Positions 12,411-22,791 of a stretch of DNA of 64,000 nucleotides are shown here, piece by piece. Within the stretch, counting starts at the first letter, position 1. The number at the start of each line of letters is the position of its first letter. Origin of the DNA: Epiperipatus broadwayi (taxonomy: Eukaryota > Onychophora > Udeonychophora > Euonychophora > Peripatidae); assembly GCA_028023455.1 (NCBI GenBank), contig JAQFVV010006709.1, positions 308,001 to 372,000 of the forward strand. Reading direction: 5' to 3'. Under the pieces are notes generated by a model that worked only from the letters and a program-made list of their open reading frames with translations, had not been told where the DNA came from and did no database searches. A program made the translations under genes and the position numbers.

Positions 12411-15400
12411 TGAGTCGGCCTTAGATAGGGATTTTATGCACAAGCCTTTTGGCATCCATTGATTACTCTGTTTGGCACAGGTGGCACTACTATATGGAGT
12501 TTTGCTTTGCTTTGTTTATAATTCCATATATATGTTAGATCTAAAATCTCCAATTAAGTAGGGAGTAATTTTCTTTACCCAATTTATATATATATGTATA
12601 TTATAACTGGTAGGGTCACATGGTACACCCATAATGATATAGTGTGTGTGTATATATATATAAAGGAAAGGAAAACTAGAAATAAACACAGGATAAATTT
12701 TTGTAGATATTTTTTTACATTTCCTAAAATAAAATAATAATAAGTAAAGGGTTAAATGATAACTCTGATTTAAAATAAAAATTGTTTTATAAATTAAACT
12801 TTTAAAAGGTCTGAATAATTATAAATATTATATTATTATAATTATTATCCTGATTGTGAAATGTAAAAACACAATACTTGTTTTTCAAAATTTTTAATTA
12901 ATTAAAACATGTATATGTTTTCAAAGGGATTAGAGAGCTAAAAATAAAACTTTGTTTTCATAAAGATGTTGTTATCACCTTAGATCATTCTATAAAAGGG
13001 CTGATAACAAAATTAGCTCCAGTCTGGATAGTGATTTTGAAGAGAACAGTTTGGCTGGCAGTTTTGTAAGAGTTAGCAGAAGAGCTAGCTGTAAAGTTGG
13101 CTAAAATGTTTGGTGAAGAGTGGGTAACTGTAGCAGAAAATGGCCATAGTAAAGCTAGCTGCAAAGATCGCTAAAATAATTATCAAGAGAACTGCCATGA
13201 GGATGTAAGAAGGCAAGATAGTAGACTGTTTTTCTTAGCCAGAGTTTGAATTTACATGGAGGAAACAGGTATCAAGATTTTTTTAATTCATAGCCTTAAA
13301 GGTGTTCTGGAAAACAGCTTGCTGACCTGAAGCTTACAAAATCCAAGTATAAGTGAAATTGACTACAGAAGAAAAAAAGCCAACCATACCTGAATTGTGT
13401 ACTTTTACCTGATGATGACAATTATCTGGAATGACCAAAGAAACAACTTGCCCAAGAGAAAACACCAGCTGAATAAATAAGTAGTTATATGTATGCTGAT
13501 ATGTCTACATATGCGAAGAGAAGCACAGATAAATGTGTATACAAAAGGAGTTGTTTTTAAATAATTCATTTGGGAAGACATTTTCAATCTATACTTTTAA
13601 AATTAAAGACGTTTATAATTAGTTAAGGGATAACTTGATAAAAAGATTTCTAATCTCTCAAAAATTGACTATATTTTTTTTAAAAAAAAAAAGAATCAAG
13701 AAAGCTGTAATAGGATTTGATAAAGTGATTTTTTTGATATTGATTAAATATGTAAATTTTATGTATATTCAAAAGGGAATTATTAATTATAAAAATTATT
13801 ATTTATTGTTTGAAAAAATTAAATTTATAAATAATCTGTGCACACATATATGTCAATGCTTGTCAAATAGGATATATATGCAAATTTTAATCATTTATGT
13901 TATTAAATATTAATTGTATATTAGAAATCGTGCATCTGTGCGCACATATATGTAAATCAGTGTAAAAATTTGGATTTTGAATAGTAATTATGTAAATCAC
14001 AAATGTAATAATTATTTTGTGTAATTGAAATGTCTTTATCATGTATTATAAAATGCATGTCTGTGTATGGATATGCGTATGCGTTTATTGATACCCATTA
14101 AGAAATAATGCAGTTAATGTGATAACTTGAATTTTGTAGTAATATTGTAAATTACAGTGTAATGACTTTTATTATTGAATACTTTTCAAAATAAGAACCC
14201 TTATAACACCTAAATTTGTTTTTATTGTTATTAATAAACTTGTATTTAATTGTTAAAATTGTATTCCATCATCTCTTGTTCACATACAGTAATAGATCTT
14301 ATGTTCTCTGAGATAGATTCATGCACAGATAAATCGGGATGTGTACTTGGTGCTTTGGGGCATCCAGAGATGATCAATCATCTTGGTTGGTGCAAAAGAG
14401 GATACTCTTTAAAGCCCATGCACTATATTTTATTTTAGTTCAGTCATGTTAAAAATTTAAGTTTATAGTTGGCCAGTACATTAATGGTACTAAGTGGCCA
14501 GAGCATTGATGTTGATCAGCATGTTTTAATGTTCCAGCATTATTGTTTAAATTTCTGATTATTGTGTATTTTAATGGATGGGCACTTAAATGGTACATCC
14601 AAGTTATGTTTAAATAATTGCCAAGCTGGCAAAGGCTCAATAGTTAGCCTGGTCTAAAGAAGACCCATTTCTGATCCAGTCACAAGACTGACTGTTAATT
14701 TACTGTATTGATGTATTGTACTGATTTATTTATTCCCATCAATCATGGTAATGATGGATATTTCTCTCGAGTATTTACTTGTACTTAATTTTTAAATTGT
14801 AATGCTGGTGGATTTATAGTTGCTCTGCTGATGTCTCAATGTTGTTAGAGATTTCTTAATCTCACAGATTTTTGAATCTCATGCTCCCGTAAATATTTTT
14901 TACTTAAATATACTTTTGTAAATATTTCATTTTAAATGGACTGTGAGTGATGATGTTTTTCCATCACCCCAGTTCAAATCTTTTCATCACTTGTTTGATC
15001 CCCCATCCCATTACTATATATATATATATATATATATATATGTAAGTCTTGATTTATCTTATAGATGTTCGCATATTGTAATTTACGAAATGGCCATTCA
15101 TATTTTATTTTATATTAATGCCAAATATGTTGTATATATTTAGCATTATTGGGTTGATCGATTTCATGTCTACTTCCTTGCATTTCTTCAGTAAGTGTAT
15201 ATCCCTGCTTCAGAAGATTTAACTTGACAGGTTCCATTTTTCTTAGTTTTACACAAATGCAGGAACATGCCTTTCATTTTTCAGACTGCAGGGTTTTCAT
15301 CTTGTTACCAGTTCAATGGATCATTGCTGTTTGTTAATGAGAGTTAGAGTTATATGAAGATGCTCATTCCTTCATTCCATGATGTTTATTCTATGAAATT

Positions 15401-15469
15401 TGGATCTGACTTCACAAAAGTGAATATATTTTAGTCTTTGATTTCTGATTGGGTTTGTTTATTATGTTA

Positions 15470-15674
15470 GCTACTCAGTATTGCCTTTCTTATCTTTGTG
15501 TATAGCTAAGTCTGATATTTCAGCATTTAGGGGTATTTAACTTTTTCTTTTTACCTTGTTTCATTTATTATCGCTACTCAGTACTGCCTTTCTTATATTT
15601 GTGTATAGCCAAGTCTGATATTTCAGCATTTGGGGATATTTAACTCTTTCTTTTTACCTTGTTTCATTTATTAT
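15470..15674. repeat. Tandem duplication, 103-bp unit x2
   Basis: The unit starting GCTACTCAGTA at 15470 is repeated at 15573 with only a few substitutions. Confidence 0.9.
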
Positions 15675-16664
15675 TATGCATATGCTTGAGGGATATCTGC
15701 CCCAAAGGTCAAATGTGTTTATCATCCAAGGTCCCTTATTTATATATCTGTTGTACATTGAAACTTTGGTATATGCTCCCACTAATTAATATAATTTTCA
15801 CTATCTTCAATGAGTCTGGCAACAAATTAAGCAACAGTCATTTCTTTTGTTTATTATGTAATACTAATAAAGTGTTTCTAATTTAACATGTATATTGCAT
15901 TGAGTGTCTTATTTAGCACAGGGATGTCATATAGTCATAATTTAATTCTAAGAGTCTCTACCTTTCCCAGATCACTGAACCTAATTAAAATGAAATAGTA
16001 TGTGGGTTGGAATAAGTTGTGGTGGTTTAAATCATTCTAGTGTTGGTTTTGCTTTGTCGGCTCATTCCAACAGTTACAATATGTATATAGGAAAGTTTAT
16101 CATAACAATGTTTGAGTTTTATTAATGAAAATAAATAAATACTGTATGTCAAAGAGAACTTTGGAAAAGTAAAAAAAAGAATGTTATACTTTTGAATTTA
16201 GGATTTTTTATACATAAAAATGTTTTAGTTTTATATATTTATGTCTCTGTGCTTATTTTATGAAATTTAGTAGCTGTGTTCTTAGAAACACAGTCAAAAC
16301 AGAGTGTGAATAAAACTTGAATTTTTTATTGTTGCTTTCAAAATTTCTAAATAAATACTTTATTTCTCTGAAGTTGGCCATTGAACTAATGATAACTTAT
16401 GTGGAACTCAAATTGAAATATGCAGACTTATGTCACTATTAATATTCAAATAGAGTTTTTTTTTTAAAAATAAATAAATAAAATTGTATCAATAACTAAT
16501 TTTTAATAATATACCAGTCTGTTAATATTATGTAAGTTAATGTTGGATCGATTTTCTGTTTATAGTTTAGAAGACTATATATGTTATTACAACTTTTTCT
16601 TAGACTTTATTTAAAGGAAGAATAATTTGGTTTTAAATAATAATTCTTGAAATGTTTATAAAAG

Positions 16665-16763
16665 AAACATAAGTGTTTAAATCAATAATAATATTAAATG
16701 CTTCATCTGATAAAAACATAAGTGTCTGAATCAATAATATTAAATGCTTCATCTGATAAAAAG
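16665..16763. repeat. Tandem duplication, 49-bp unit x2
   Basis: The unit AAACATAAGTGTTT... ending CTTCATCTGATAA occurs twice head to tail, with a few differences. Confidence 0.85.
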
Positions 16764-17439
16764 GTTAACTGAGTTGCTTATTTGAAGAATGTTTTAGTAA
16801 ATATTATAATTCATAATCTTTGCTTTTTTAAAAACTATCTATTGGTCATCTATAACAAATGCATGTAAAAAAATTGATTAATTTTTATTTTCTGTAGGTC
16901 CACATAATGGGAAAAAATGATTATTGATATAAATATCATATTGAAATATGAAACAGATTGATTCCAGAATTAATTAACTTTTTTACCATAATGTTATGAA
17001 ATGAAGAACTACTAAAACAAGCCAAGCAGATTTGAATGAAAGAAATGTATTTTTATAAACATTTGCAAAATGTGTTAATAGAAAATGAAAATAAGTTTTC
17101 TGATTAAAACATTTGTTGAATAAAATCTTTAGAGATATAAGCTGTAAAATGTTTGTTTAGACATTTTATCATTTTTTATATTACACAAAAAATGATTATC
17201 TTTATGAAAATATAGTGTTGTAAAATAGCCAATTTCTTTGTCAATTTTGTAATTAAAAGAACTACCAAAACATGAAAGGCATATCTGTATAAAAATGAGA
17301 AACTTCAGAAATCAAAAAACAATATGGAAAAAAACATAAAATATAAATAATTATATCTATGGCTTTTGGTAAAACTATATGGAAAAACCTATTTCATTAA
17401 AAAACAGTTGATTGCACATTGTGTGAATTGAAGTTTCCA

Positions 17440-17873
17440 TAAAGGATCTATAAGAAGACATGAATGAACACATACAAGAGAAAAACCTGTTTAATGTGGT
17501 TTATGCAAAAGGAAAATTGCACAAAACACAAATTTAAGATACATAGCAAAAACCTTTTTCATTGTAGTTTGTGAAATAGAGAAGGTGTAGAAAACATCAA
17601 GTAGAAAAACCTTTTAAATGTATTTCATTAGGATATAAGACTGCATAAAAGGAAAGCTTAAGACTGCATGAAAGAAATGCATACAAAAGAAACATTTCCA
17701 ATGTAGTTTGGGTGACTAGGACAGGAGAAAAAGGATTCAAGATGTATCAAAGAACACATACCATAAAAAATCCATTTAAATGTTTGTGCGCCAAAAGCAC
17801 TAGTTAAGACAATATAAAAGAACTCATATGGAACAAAAGTTATTTAAGTGTTGTTTATGTGAATATAAATAAG
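17440..17873 (+). pseudogene. Decayed C2H2 zinc-finger array
   Basis: Fragments of the linker and finger pattern (HxxTHTREKP, KPFKC, CLCEYK) can be read in shifting frames with many stops. They are spaced like the intact fingers downstream and merge into the 17874 ORF. The last relic finger (FKCCLCEYK) is out of frame with that ORF. The remaining half-finger inside the ORF has lost its first histidine (CAT to CTT). This looks like the mutated front half of a once longer array. Confidence 0.7.
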
Positions 17874-19454
17874 ATGGCAGAAATAAGCCAGCTTGAAAGA
17901 GCACATACAAAAGTAACACTTTTTAAATGTAGTTTGTGTGAATATACATGTGCTGGAAAAGGAATTTTACACAGGCATGAAATAAAACATACAGGAGAAA
18001 AGTCTTTTAAATGTAATTTGTGTGAATATATATGTGCAAGAAAAGACAGTTTACACAGGCATGAAACAACACATACAGAAAAAAGGCCATTTAAATGCAG
18101 TTTGTGTAAATATAACACTGCCAGAAAGTTTTGTTTAAGCCAACATGAAAGAACACATATAGGAGAAAAGCCATTTAAATGCCCTATGTGTGAATACAAG
18201 ACTGCTGTAAAGTCTCATTTTAGAGTGCATGAAACTATACATACAGGGGAAAAGCCATTTAAATGTACATTATGTGAATATAAGACTGCCATAAAGGCCC
18301 GTTTAACAGTGCATGAAACTACTCATACAGGTAAAAAGCCATTTAAGTGTGGTTTGTGTGAATATAAGACTGCTGTAAAGGCCTGCTTAAAATTGCATGA
18401 TACTATACATACAGGGGAAAAGCCATATAAATGTAGTGTATGTGAATATAAGACTGCTGTAAAGGCCCGTTTAAAAGTGCATGAAACTATCCATACAGGT
18501 AAAAAGCCATTTAAGTGTACTTTGTGTGAATATAAGACCGGTGTAAAGGCCTCTTTAAGATTGCATGAAACTATACATACAGGAGAAAAGCCATTTAAAT
18601 GTACCATGTGTAAATATAATACTGCTGTAAAGACCTCATTACAATTGCATGAAAGAACACATACAGGAGAAAATCCATTTAAATGTAGTTTATGTGAATA
18701 TGCATGTGCAGAAAAAGCCAGTTTGCGAAAGCATGAAAGAACACATACAGGAGAAAAGCCATTTAAATGTAGTTTGTGTGCATATGAGACTTCACTAAAG
18801 ACAAGTTTAAAACAACATCTAAGAAAACATACAGGTGAAAAGCCATTTAAATGTGCTTTGTGTGAGTATAAGAGTGCACTAAGGTCGAGTTTAAGAGTGC
18901 ATGAAAAGAAACATACAGAAGAAAAGCCACTTATAGGTAGTTTATATGAGAATAAGACTGCACAAAAGGGCCATTTAAGACAGCATGGGAAAACAAATAG
19001 AGGAGAAAAGCCTTTTATCCATGGTTTTTGTGCATTGAAGATTGTTCAAAAAGACTGGTGTGAAACATCACATACAAAAGAAAAGACTTTTCAGTGTAGT
19101 TTGTATGAATGTAATTTCAAAAATTGTGACAGAAATTTTCATTTAAAAATCGAGACCATCAAACAAACTTTGCAAAGTAATTCATGTGGATTTGAAACTT
19201 CTAATAAAAATAATTTTAAAATTTATGATGGTGCACCTATAAAAGACAATTCTTTTAATTCCCCTTTGTATAAAAGCCAAAGGCTTTTTTATAATAACTT
19301 AAAAAATACAACAAAGAAATCTTTAATTATGAAACAAGTATTTAGTTGTCGATTGTGTGATTATACAACATTAGATAAAAGTGATTGGGAAACTCACGAA
19401 AATGAACATTTTACTAATCAGGAGGTTGTAAACATTTCTCTTTTACTATCTTGA
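17874..19454 (+). CDS. C2H2 zinc-finger protein, about 526 residues
   Basis: Likely a nuclear nucleic-acid-binding protein with tandem Krueppel-type fingers. The in-frame ATG at 17874 (MAEISQLER) is the first methionine; the frame opens slightly upstream only through GTG. Twelve consecutive intact fingers follow, pattern C-x2-C-x12-H-x3-H, most joined by TGEKPF linkers. Three degenerate fingers come next (IGSLYENKTAQ..., IHGFCALK..., QCSLYECNF...), then a linker-like stretch, and one last intact finger (CRLCDYTTLDKSDWETHENEH) near the C-terminus. No KRAB, BTB, ZAD or SCAN domain is visible. Several central fingers share EYKTAVKA helices with Val or Ile at position -1, unlike the Arg/Gln-rich contacts of typical specific DNA binders. 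It appears to be a single exon, though a 5' exon elsewhere is possible. Gene identity is not recognised. Confidence 0.85.
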   Translation: MAEISQLERAHTKVTLFKCSLCEYTCAGKGILHRHEIKHTGEKSFKCNLCEYICARKDSLHRHETTHTEKRPFKCSLCKYNTARKFCLSQHERTHIGEKPFKCPMCEYKTAVKSHFRVHETIHTGEKPFKCTLCEYKTAIKARLTVHETTHTGKKPFKCGLCEYKTAVKACLKLHDTIHTGEKPYKCSVCEYKTAVKARLKVHETIHTGKKPFKCTLCEYKTGVKASLRLHETIHTGEKPFKCTMCKYNTAVKTSLQLHERTHTGENPFKCSLCEYACAEKASLRKHERTHTGEKPFKCSLCAYETSLKTSLKQHLRKHTGEKPFKCALCEYKSALRSSLRVHEKKHTEEKPLIGSLYENKTAQKGHLRQHGKTNRGEKPFIHGFCALKIVQKDWCETSHTKEKTFQCSLYECNFKNCDRNFHLKIETIKQTLQSNSCGFETSNKNNFKIYDGAPIKDNSFNSPLYKSQRLFYNNLKNTTKKSLIMKQVFSCRLCDYTTLDKSDWETHENEHFTNQEVVNISLLLS

Positions 19455-20816
19455 ATTATGGAATGTTCTTATCATCAAATAATGAAAAAAATTTCAAGAG
19501 TGTGAATAACTCATAGTGATGATACATTCTGTCTGGTCACAAACATTTTAATAGCATTTCAATGCAGCAATGTCTTAAAATGATATCTTGATTGGTATGT
19601 CTTTTAATTAATTATATATTGAACATTTCATAGCAATGAAGTGTATGTTTGCATAAGAGAGCAAAATGGCCTTTTTTTTATTTCAGTGGAATAAAGTTTA
19701 TTCTTCAGGCTCAGTTTTTGTGCTTAAATTGGCATAATAAAAGACTGATGGTAAATTTTAGATTTGTTATCCAATAGAATCTCAATGGACTCATTTGAGA
19801 GACAGGTTATTGTGAAATTTGTGATTTAATTACAGTTAGCTAGACTGGATTCATAATGCAATGATATAATGATGAGTAAAATTGTATTAATAGTCTATGA
19901 TAATTTGTTAGAAATATAAATTTATACACCCACAAATTTTATAGAATAATCAGTAATGCATTTTTATTTCATTTCAGTAATATTTTATTGCAGTTTATGT
20001 TAATGAATTCACAAAATAAAAATTTTCTCATAACCTTAATAAGTAGATATTTGCTAATCACTCATAGCTTACTTTTTAAATTAGCAATGTTCTATTATAT
20101 TAAAACCACTTCAGAACATTGTACAAATGAAATGTCTGTATTTGTGTGTGTGTTAATCTATTTTTGAGACTTATTTTTTAGAAATATTTTTTGGATTGTA
20201 TTGTTTATTGAAAAGAATGGTGAGTGTATTTTAAATGGTAATTCTAAGAACATTTATAATTTAGTGTATACATATTTTATTAATGTATTGCCTTTATACA
20301 TGTTGTACTTCTGGTGAAGACTTCTACAGTTGGAACTGCAAATGCAAATATAGTAGATGAATTTGTATATATTAAATGTAATAGGAATTATATAGTAAAT
20401 GTAAATTTTTTTATTATTAAATTAGCATTACAATAGGTATTTCAAATCACTGTTGCATATTTGGTTTGCAAAATCCACTATTAATGAAGAGAAATTGAAT
20501 GAGAAATAACTTTTGAAGATAATTTTTTTTTATTAACACCATATATTTTGTGATGTGCATTTATAAAACTGCTATCAAATTTAAATATTTTCATATAAAT
20601 AGGATTTTCTTTCTATTTCAGTTTAGGGATTCACTAAATATCAAATTATATACAGAATCTTCTATTGAAAAGATTAATAGTTGTGCTTCCACACTGCCTA
20701 ATACTATCCATGAATCAAGGTATGTCATATGGAGACATTTTCAGTGCAAAACTACCTAGAATAATAGTTCCTTTGAACTACTACTACTAACTAGAATAAT
20801 AGTTCCTTTGAACTAT

Positions 20817-20817
<1 letters not shown>
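19455..20817. other. 3' flank of the zinc-finger gene, no gene seen
   Basis: AT-rich, with several AATAAA words that could serve as poly(A) signals. A 33-bp or so duplication (TAGAATAATAGTTCC...) sits just before the ACT microsatellite. Confidence 0.5.

Positions 20818-20914
<97 letters not shown>
20818..20914. repeat. (ACT)n microsatellite, about 32 units
   Basis: An almost perfect ACT run. Open frames of poly-Val or poly-Ser on the minus strand here are an artefact of this repeat. Confidence 0.97.
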
Positions 20915-20924
20915 TAACAACAAC

Positions 20925-21154
20925 AAAAGTTGAGGAGCAGATGGTTCTCCTTTTCGGTGTTGGAATGGCAGGCACTGGAGTTTTGCATTTGGAAAATGCT
21001 AGAGGCCTGAAGTGAGGGGGTGAGTGACATCCCTGTACATACTTTGATCAATTCTGAATTGGTTTACACCTTTTTTCAGGGTTCTGTGATAGTTTTCATT
21101 CAGGTTTTGGCAGGGATCAAGTTATTAAATAATAATTTTGGGAAACAATATGGC
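20925..21154. repeat. Dispersed repeat R, copy 1
   Basis: About 230 bp starting AAAAGTTGAGGAGCAG and ending GGGAAACAATATGGC. It recurs in the same orientation at 30700-30931 at roughly 85-90% identity by eye. Both copies follow a trinucleotide-rich stretch. Possibly a SINE or the 3' end of a LINE; class unknown. Confidence 0.75.
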
Positions 21155-21278
21155 AGCAGAAGTGTCACATGATCAGATCTCTTTATGGCAGTCCTTCAGC
21201 AGGCAAGTCACTTATTCACAATTAGGGAAGTAGGCTTTGGTGTTTTACTTTGGAAGTGTAGAAAGTTTGAATTTGATG

Positions 21279-21915
21279 GGATGCAATTCATTCTGAGTAT
21301 TTTTATTTTGCTAGCATGTTGTTCATGTTAGCTATTGTTTTTTAATTTCCCAAATTGCAATTCATGCTAAAGTAGATTTTTCTATTTTCCCAAGATGCAA
21401 TTCATCCTGTCTAGTATTTTTCAATTTTTTCAAGAAGCAATTTATACTGAACTAATTTTTTTCCAAGATGCAATTCATGCTGACTAGTATTTTTCATTTT
21501 CTCAAGGTGAAATTCATGCTGAACTAGTATTTTTCCCATTTACCCAAAATCCACTTTCTGTGTATTAATATTTTTCATCAAGATGTAATTCATGCTAACT
21601 AGTATTTTTCCATTTTCCCAAGATGCAATTCATAATAACTAATATATTTCCACTTTCCCAAGAAACAATTTATGCAGATTAGGATTACTTCATTTTGCTG
21701 ATTACTATTTTTCATTTTTCCAGCATGGAATTCATGCTCAACTAGTATTTATTCTATTTTCACCAGATGCAATTGATGCTAATTTGTATTTTTCCATTTT
21801 CAAAGATTCAATTCATGTTGATTAGTATTTTTTCATTATCTCAAGATGCAATCCATGCTAAGTGAGCATTTTTGCATTTTCCAATTCATATTGACTACTA
21901 TTTTTCAATTTCTTT
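21279..21915. repeat. Degenerate satellite, about 48-bp unit
   Basis: About a dozen diverged units resembling ATGCAATTCATGCTGACTAG followed by TATTTTTCCATTTTCCCAAG. Units vary in length and several are partial. Spacers are not unique sequence, so it is not a CRISPR-like array. Confidence 0.85.
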
Positions 21916-22327
21916 TCACATGGAAATTATGTAATATCATTAGTATTCACAGCAGCAAATGAGCTCAGTTTTTATGTAACCATATGTCAATCTAACACCA
22001 ACTTCAACCCTCTATATTTTTTCATTCATACTGAAGCAATGGATCTAAAGTCCGATCCATGCTTCACAGCCTCCTATAAACTTAATTAGTATTGTAGGCC
22101 TGAATTAAGTTTATAGCCCTATATCAGCAGGGTTTTGCATTACAGCTAAAATTAATTATGTTTATTTGTATTTGCATTTAACTATTTCATTTTAAATAAA
22201 TTCCATTCTAAGATTAGATTTCTGTTAATAAAAATTACTTGTAAAACCCATTAGTCAAACATATATATACATCAAGCATATATATATGTCATATTATTAT
22301 TACTATTTGCGGGATATTCCATGTAGT

Positions 22328-22392
22328 GAAAAAGCTAAATGCTGACGTTTCAGTACAATATCAAGTACCTTCCTCAGAGCGTCCTCTTTCTC
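22328..22392 (-). ncRNA. Hammerhead-ribozyme-like motif, family A left arm
   Basis: Mirror image of the motif at 22727-22791, read on the minus strand. Same core and stems, because the arms are complementary. Confidence 0.5.
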
Positions 22393-22726
22393 AAATCATA
22401 AGAATGCATGTGAGATTTAAAATCGTTTTTATCGTTTTCTTTCTCCTCATATTTAAATTCTATTGGTTGAGAAGTTTTAAAATTTATTTTCTCTTCCAAT
22501 AGTTTCTTCCAAATGTTGTTAATCTTCTTTAACTCACACCTTTCATTTATGCTCTTGGGCCCAAGAGCATAAATGAAAGGTGTGAGTTAAAGAAGATTAA
22601 CAACATTTGGAAGAAACTATTGGAAGAGAAAATAAATTTTAAAACTTCTCAACCAATAGAATTTAAATATGAGGAGAAAGAAAACGATAAAAACGATTTT
22701 AAATCTCACATGCATTCTTATGATTT

Positions 22727-22791
22727 GAGAAAGAGGACGCTCTGAGGAAGGTACTTGATATTGTACTGAAACGTCAGCATTTAGCTTTTTC
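22727..22791 (+). ncRNA. Hammerhead-ribozyme-like motif, family A right arm
   Basis: Order: outer stem I GAGAAAG, internal loop, inner stem I GCT, core CTGAGGA (22742-22748), stem II AGGTAC/GTACT with one bulged G and an 8-nt loop, GAAA (22768-22771), palindromic helix III ACGT, C at 22775 (expected cleavage site), inner stem I AGC, internal loop, outer stem I CTTTTTC. All invariant core positions of the type I hammerhead are present. The helix III ACGT has no loop and could pair only between two molecules, as in the minimal hammerheads described in Penelope-like elements. Folding and cleavage are untested. Confidence 0.52.

Larger units (their letters stand above)
11836..12517 (-). mobile_element. 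Foldback element, family B copy 1
   Basis: Two inverted arms of about 260 bp (roughly 11868-12137 and 12258-12517) are separated by a spacer of about 120 bp. The left side carries an extra terminal tail beginning near ACATGATCAC that the right arm lacks. A 14-bp direct repeat, ATAATTCCATATAT, flanks it exactly (11822-11835 and 12518-12531) and reads as a target-site duplication. A second copy at 50675-50964 has the same asymmetric ends in the opposite orientation, so this is a defined element and not a chance inversion. Each arm contains a hammerhead-like motif. Variable-length duplications of this size suggest target-primed reverse transcription, not a cut-and-paste transposase. Confidence 0.75.
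12532..17439. other. AT-rich intergenic DNA with small duplications
   Basis: No gene is supportable. It contains a 70-bp degenerate repeat with AGCTAGCTG words (13083 and 13153), a (TA)n run at about 15015-15043, and tandem duplications at 15470-15674 and 16665-16763. Confidence 0.6.

Noticed and set aside
17855-18607. Minus-strand ORFs antisense to the zinc-finger gene
   Set aside because: Repeating frames mirrored from the finger repeats; no independent features.
20787-21051. Minus-strand frames encoding poly-Val and poly-Ser
   Set aside because: They are translations of the (ACT)n microsatellite in different frames.
21279-21915. CRISPR-like array
   Set aside because: No unique spacers, variable unit length, eukaryotic satellite character.
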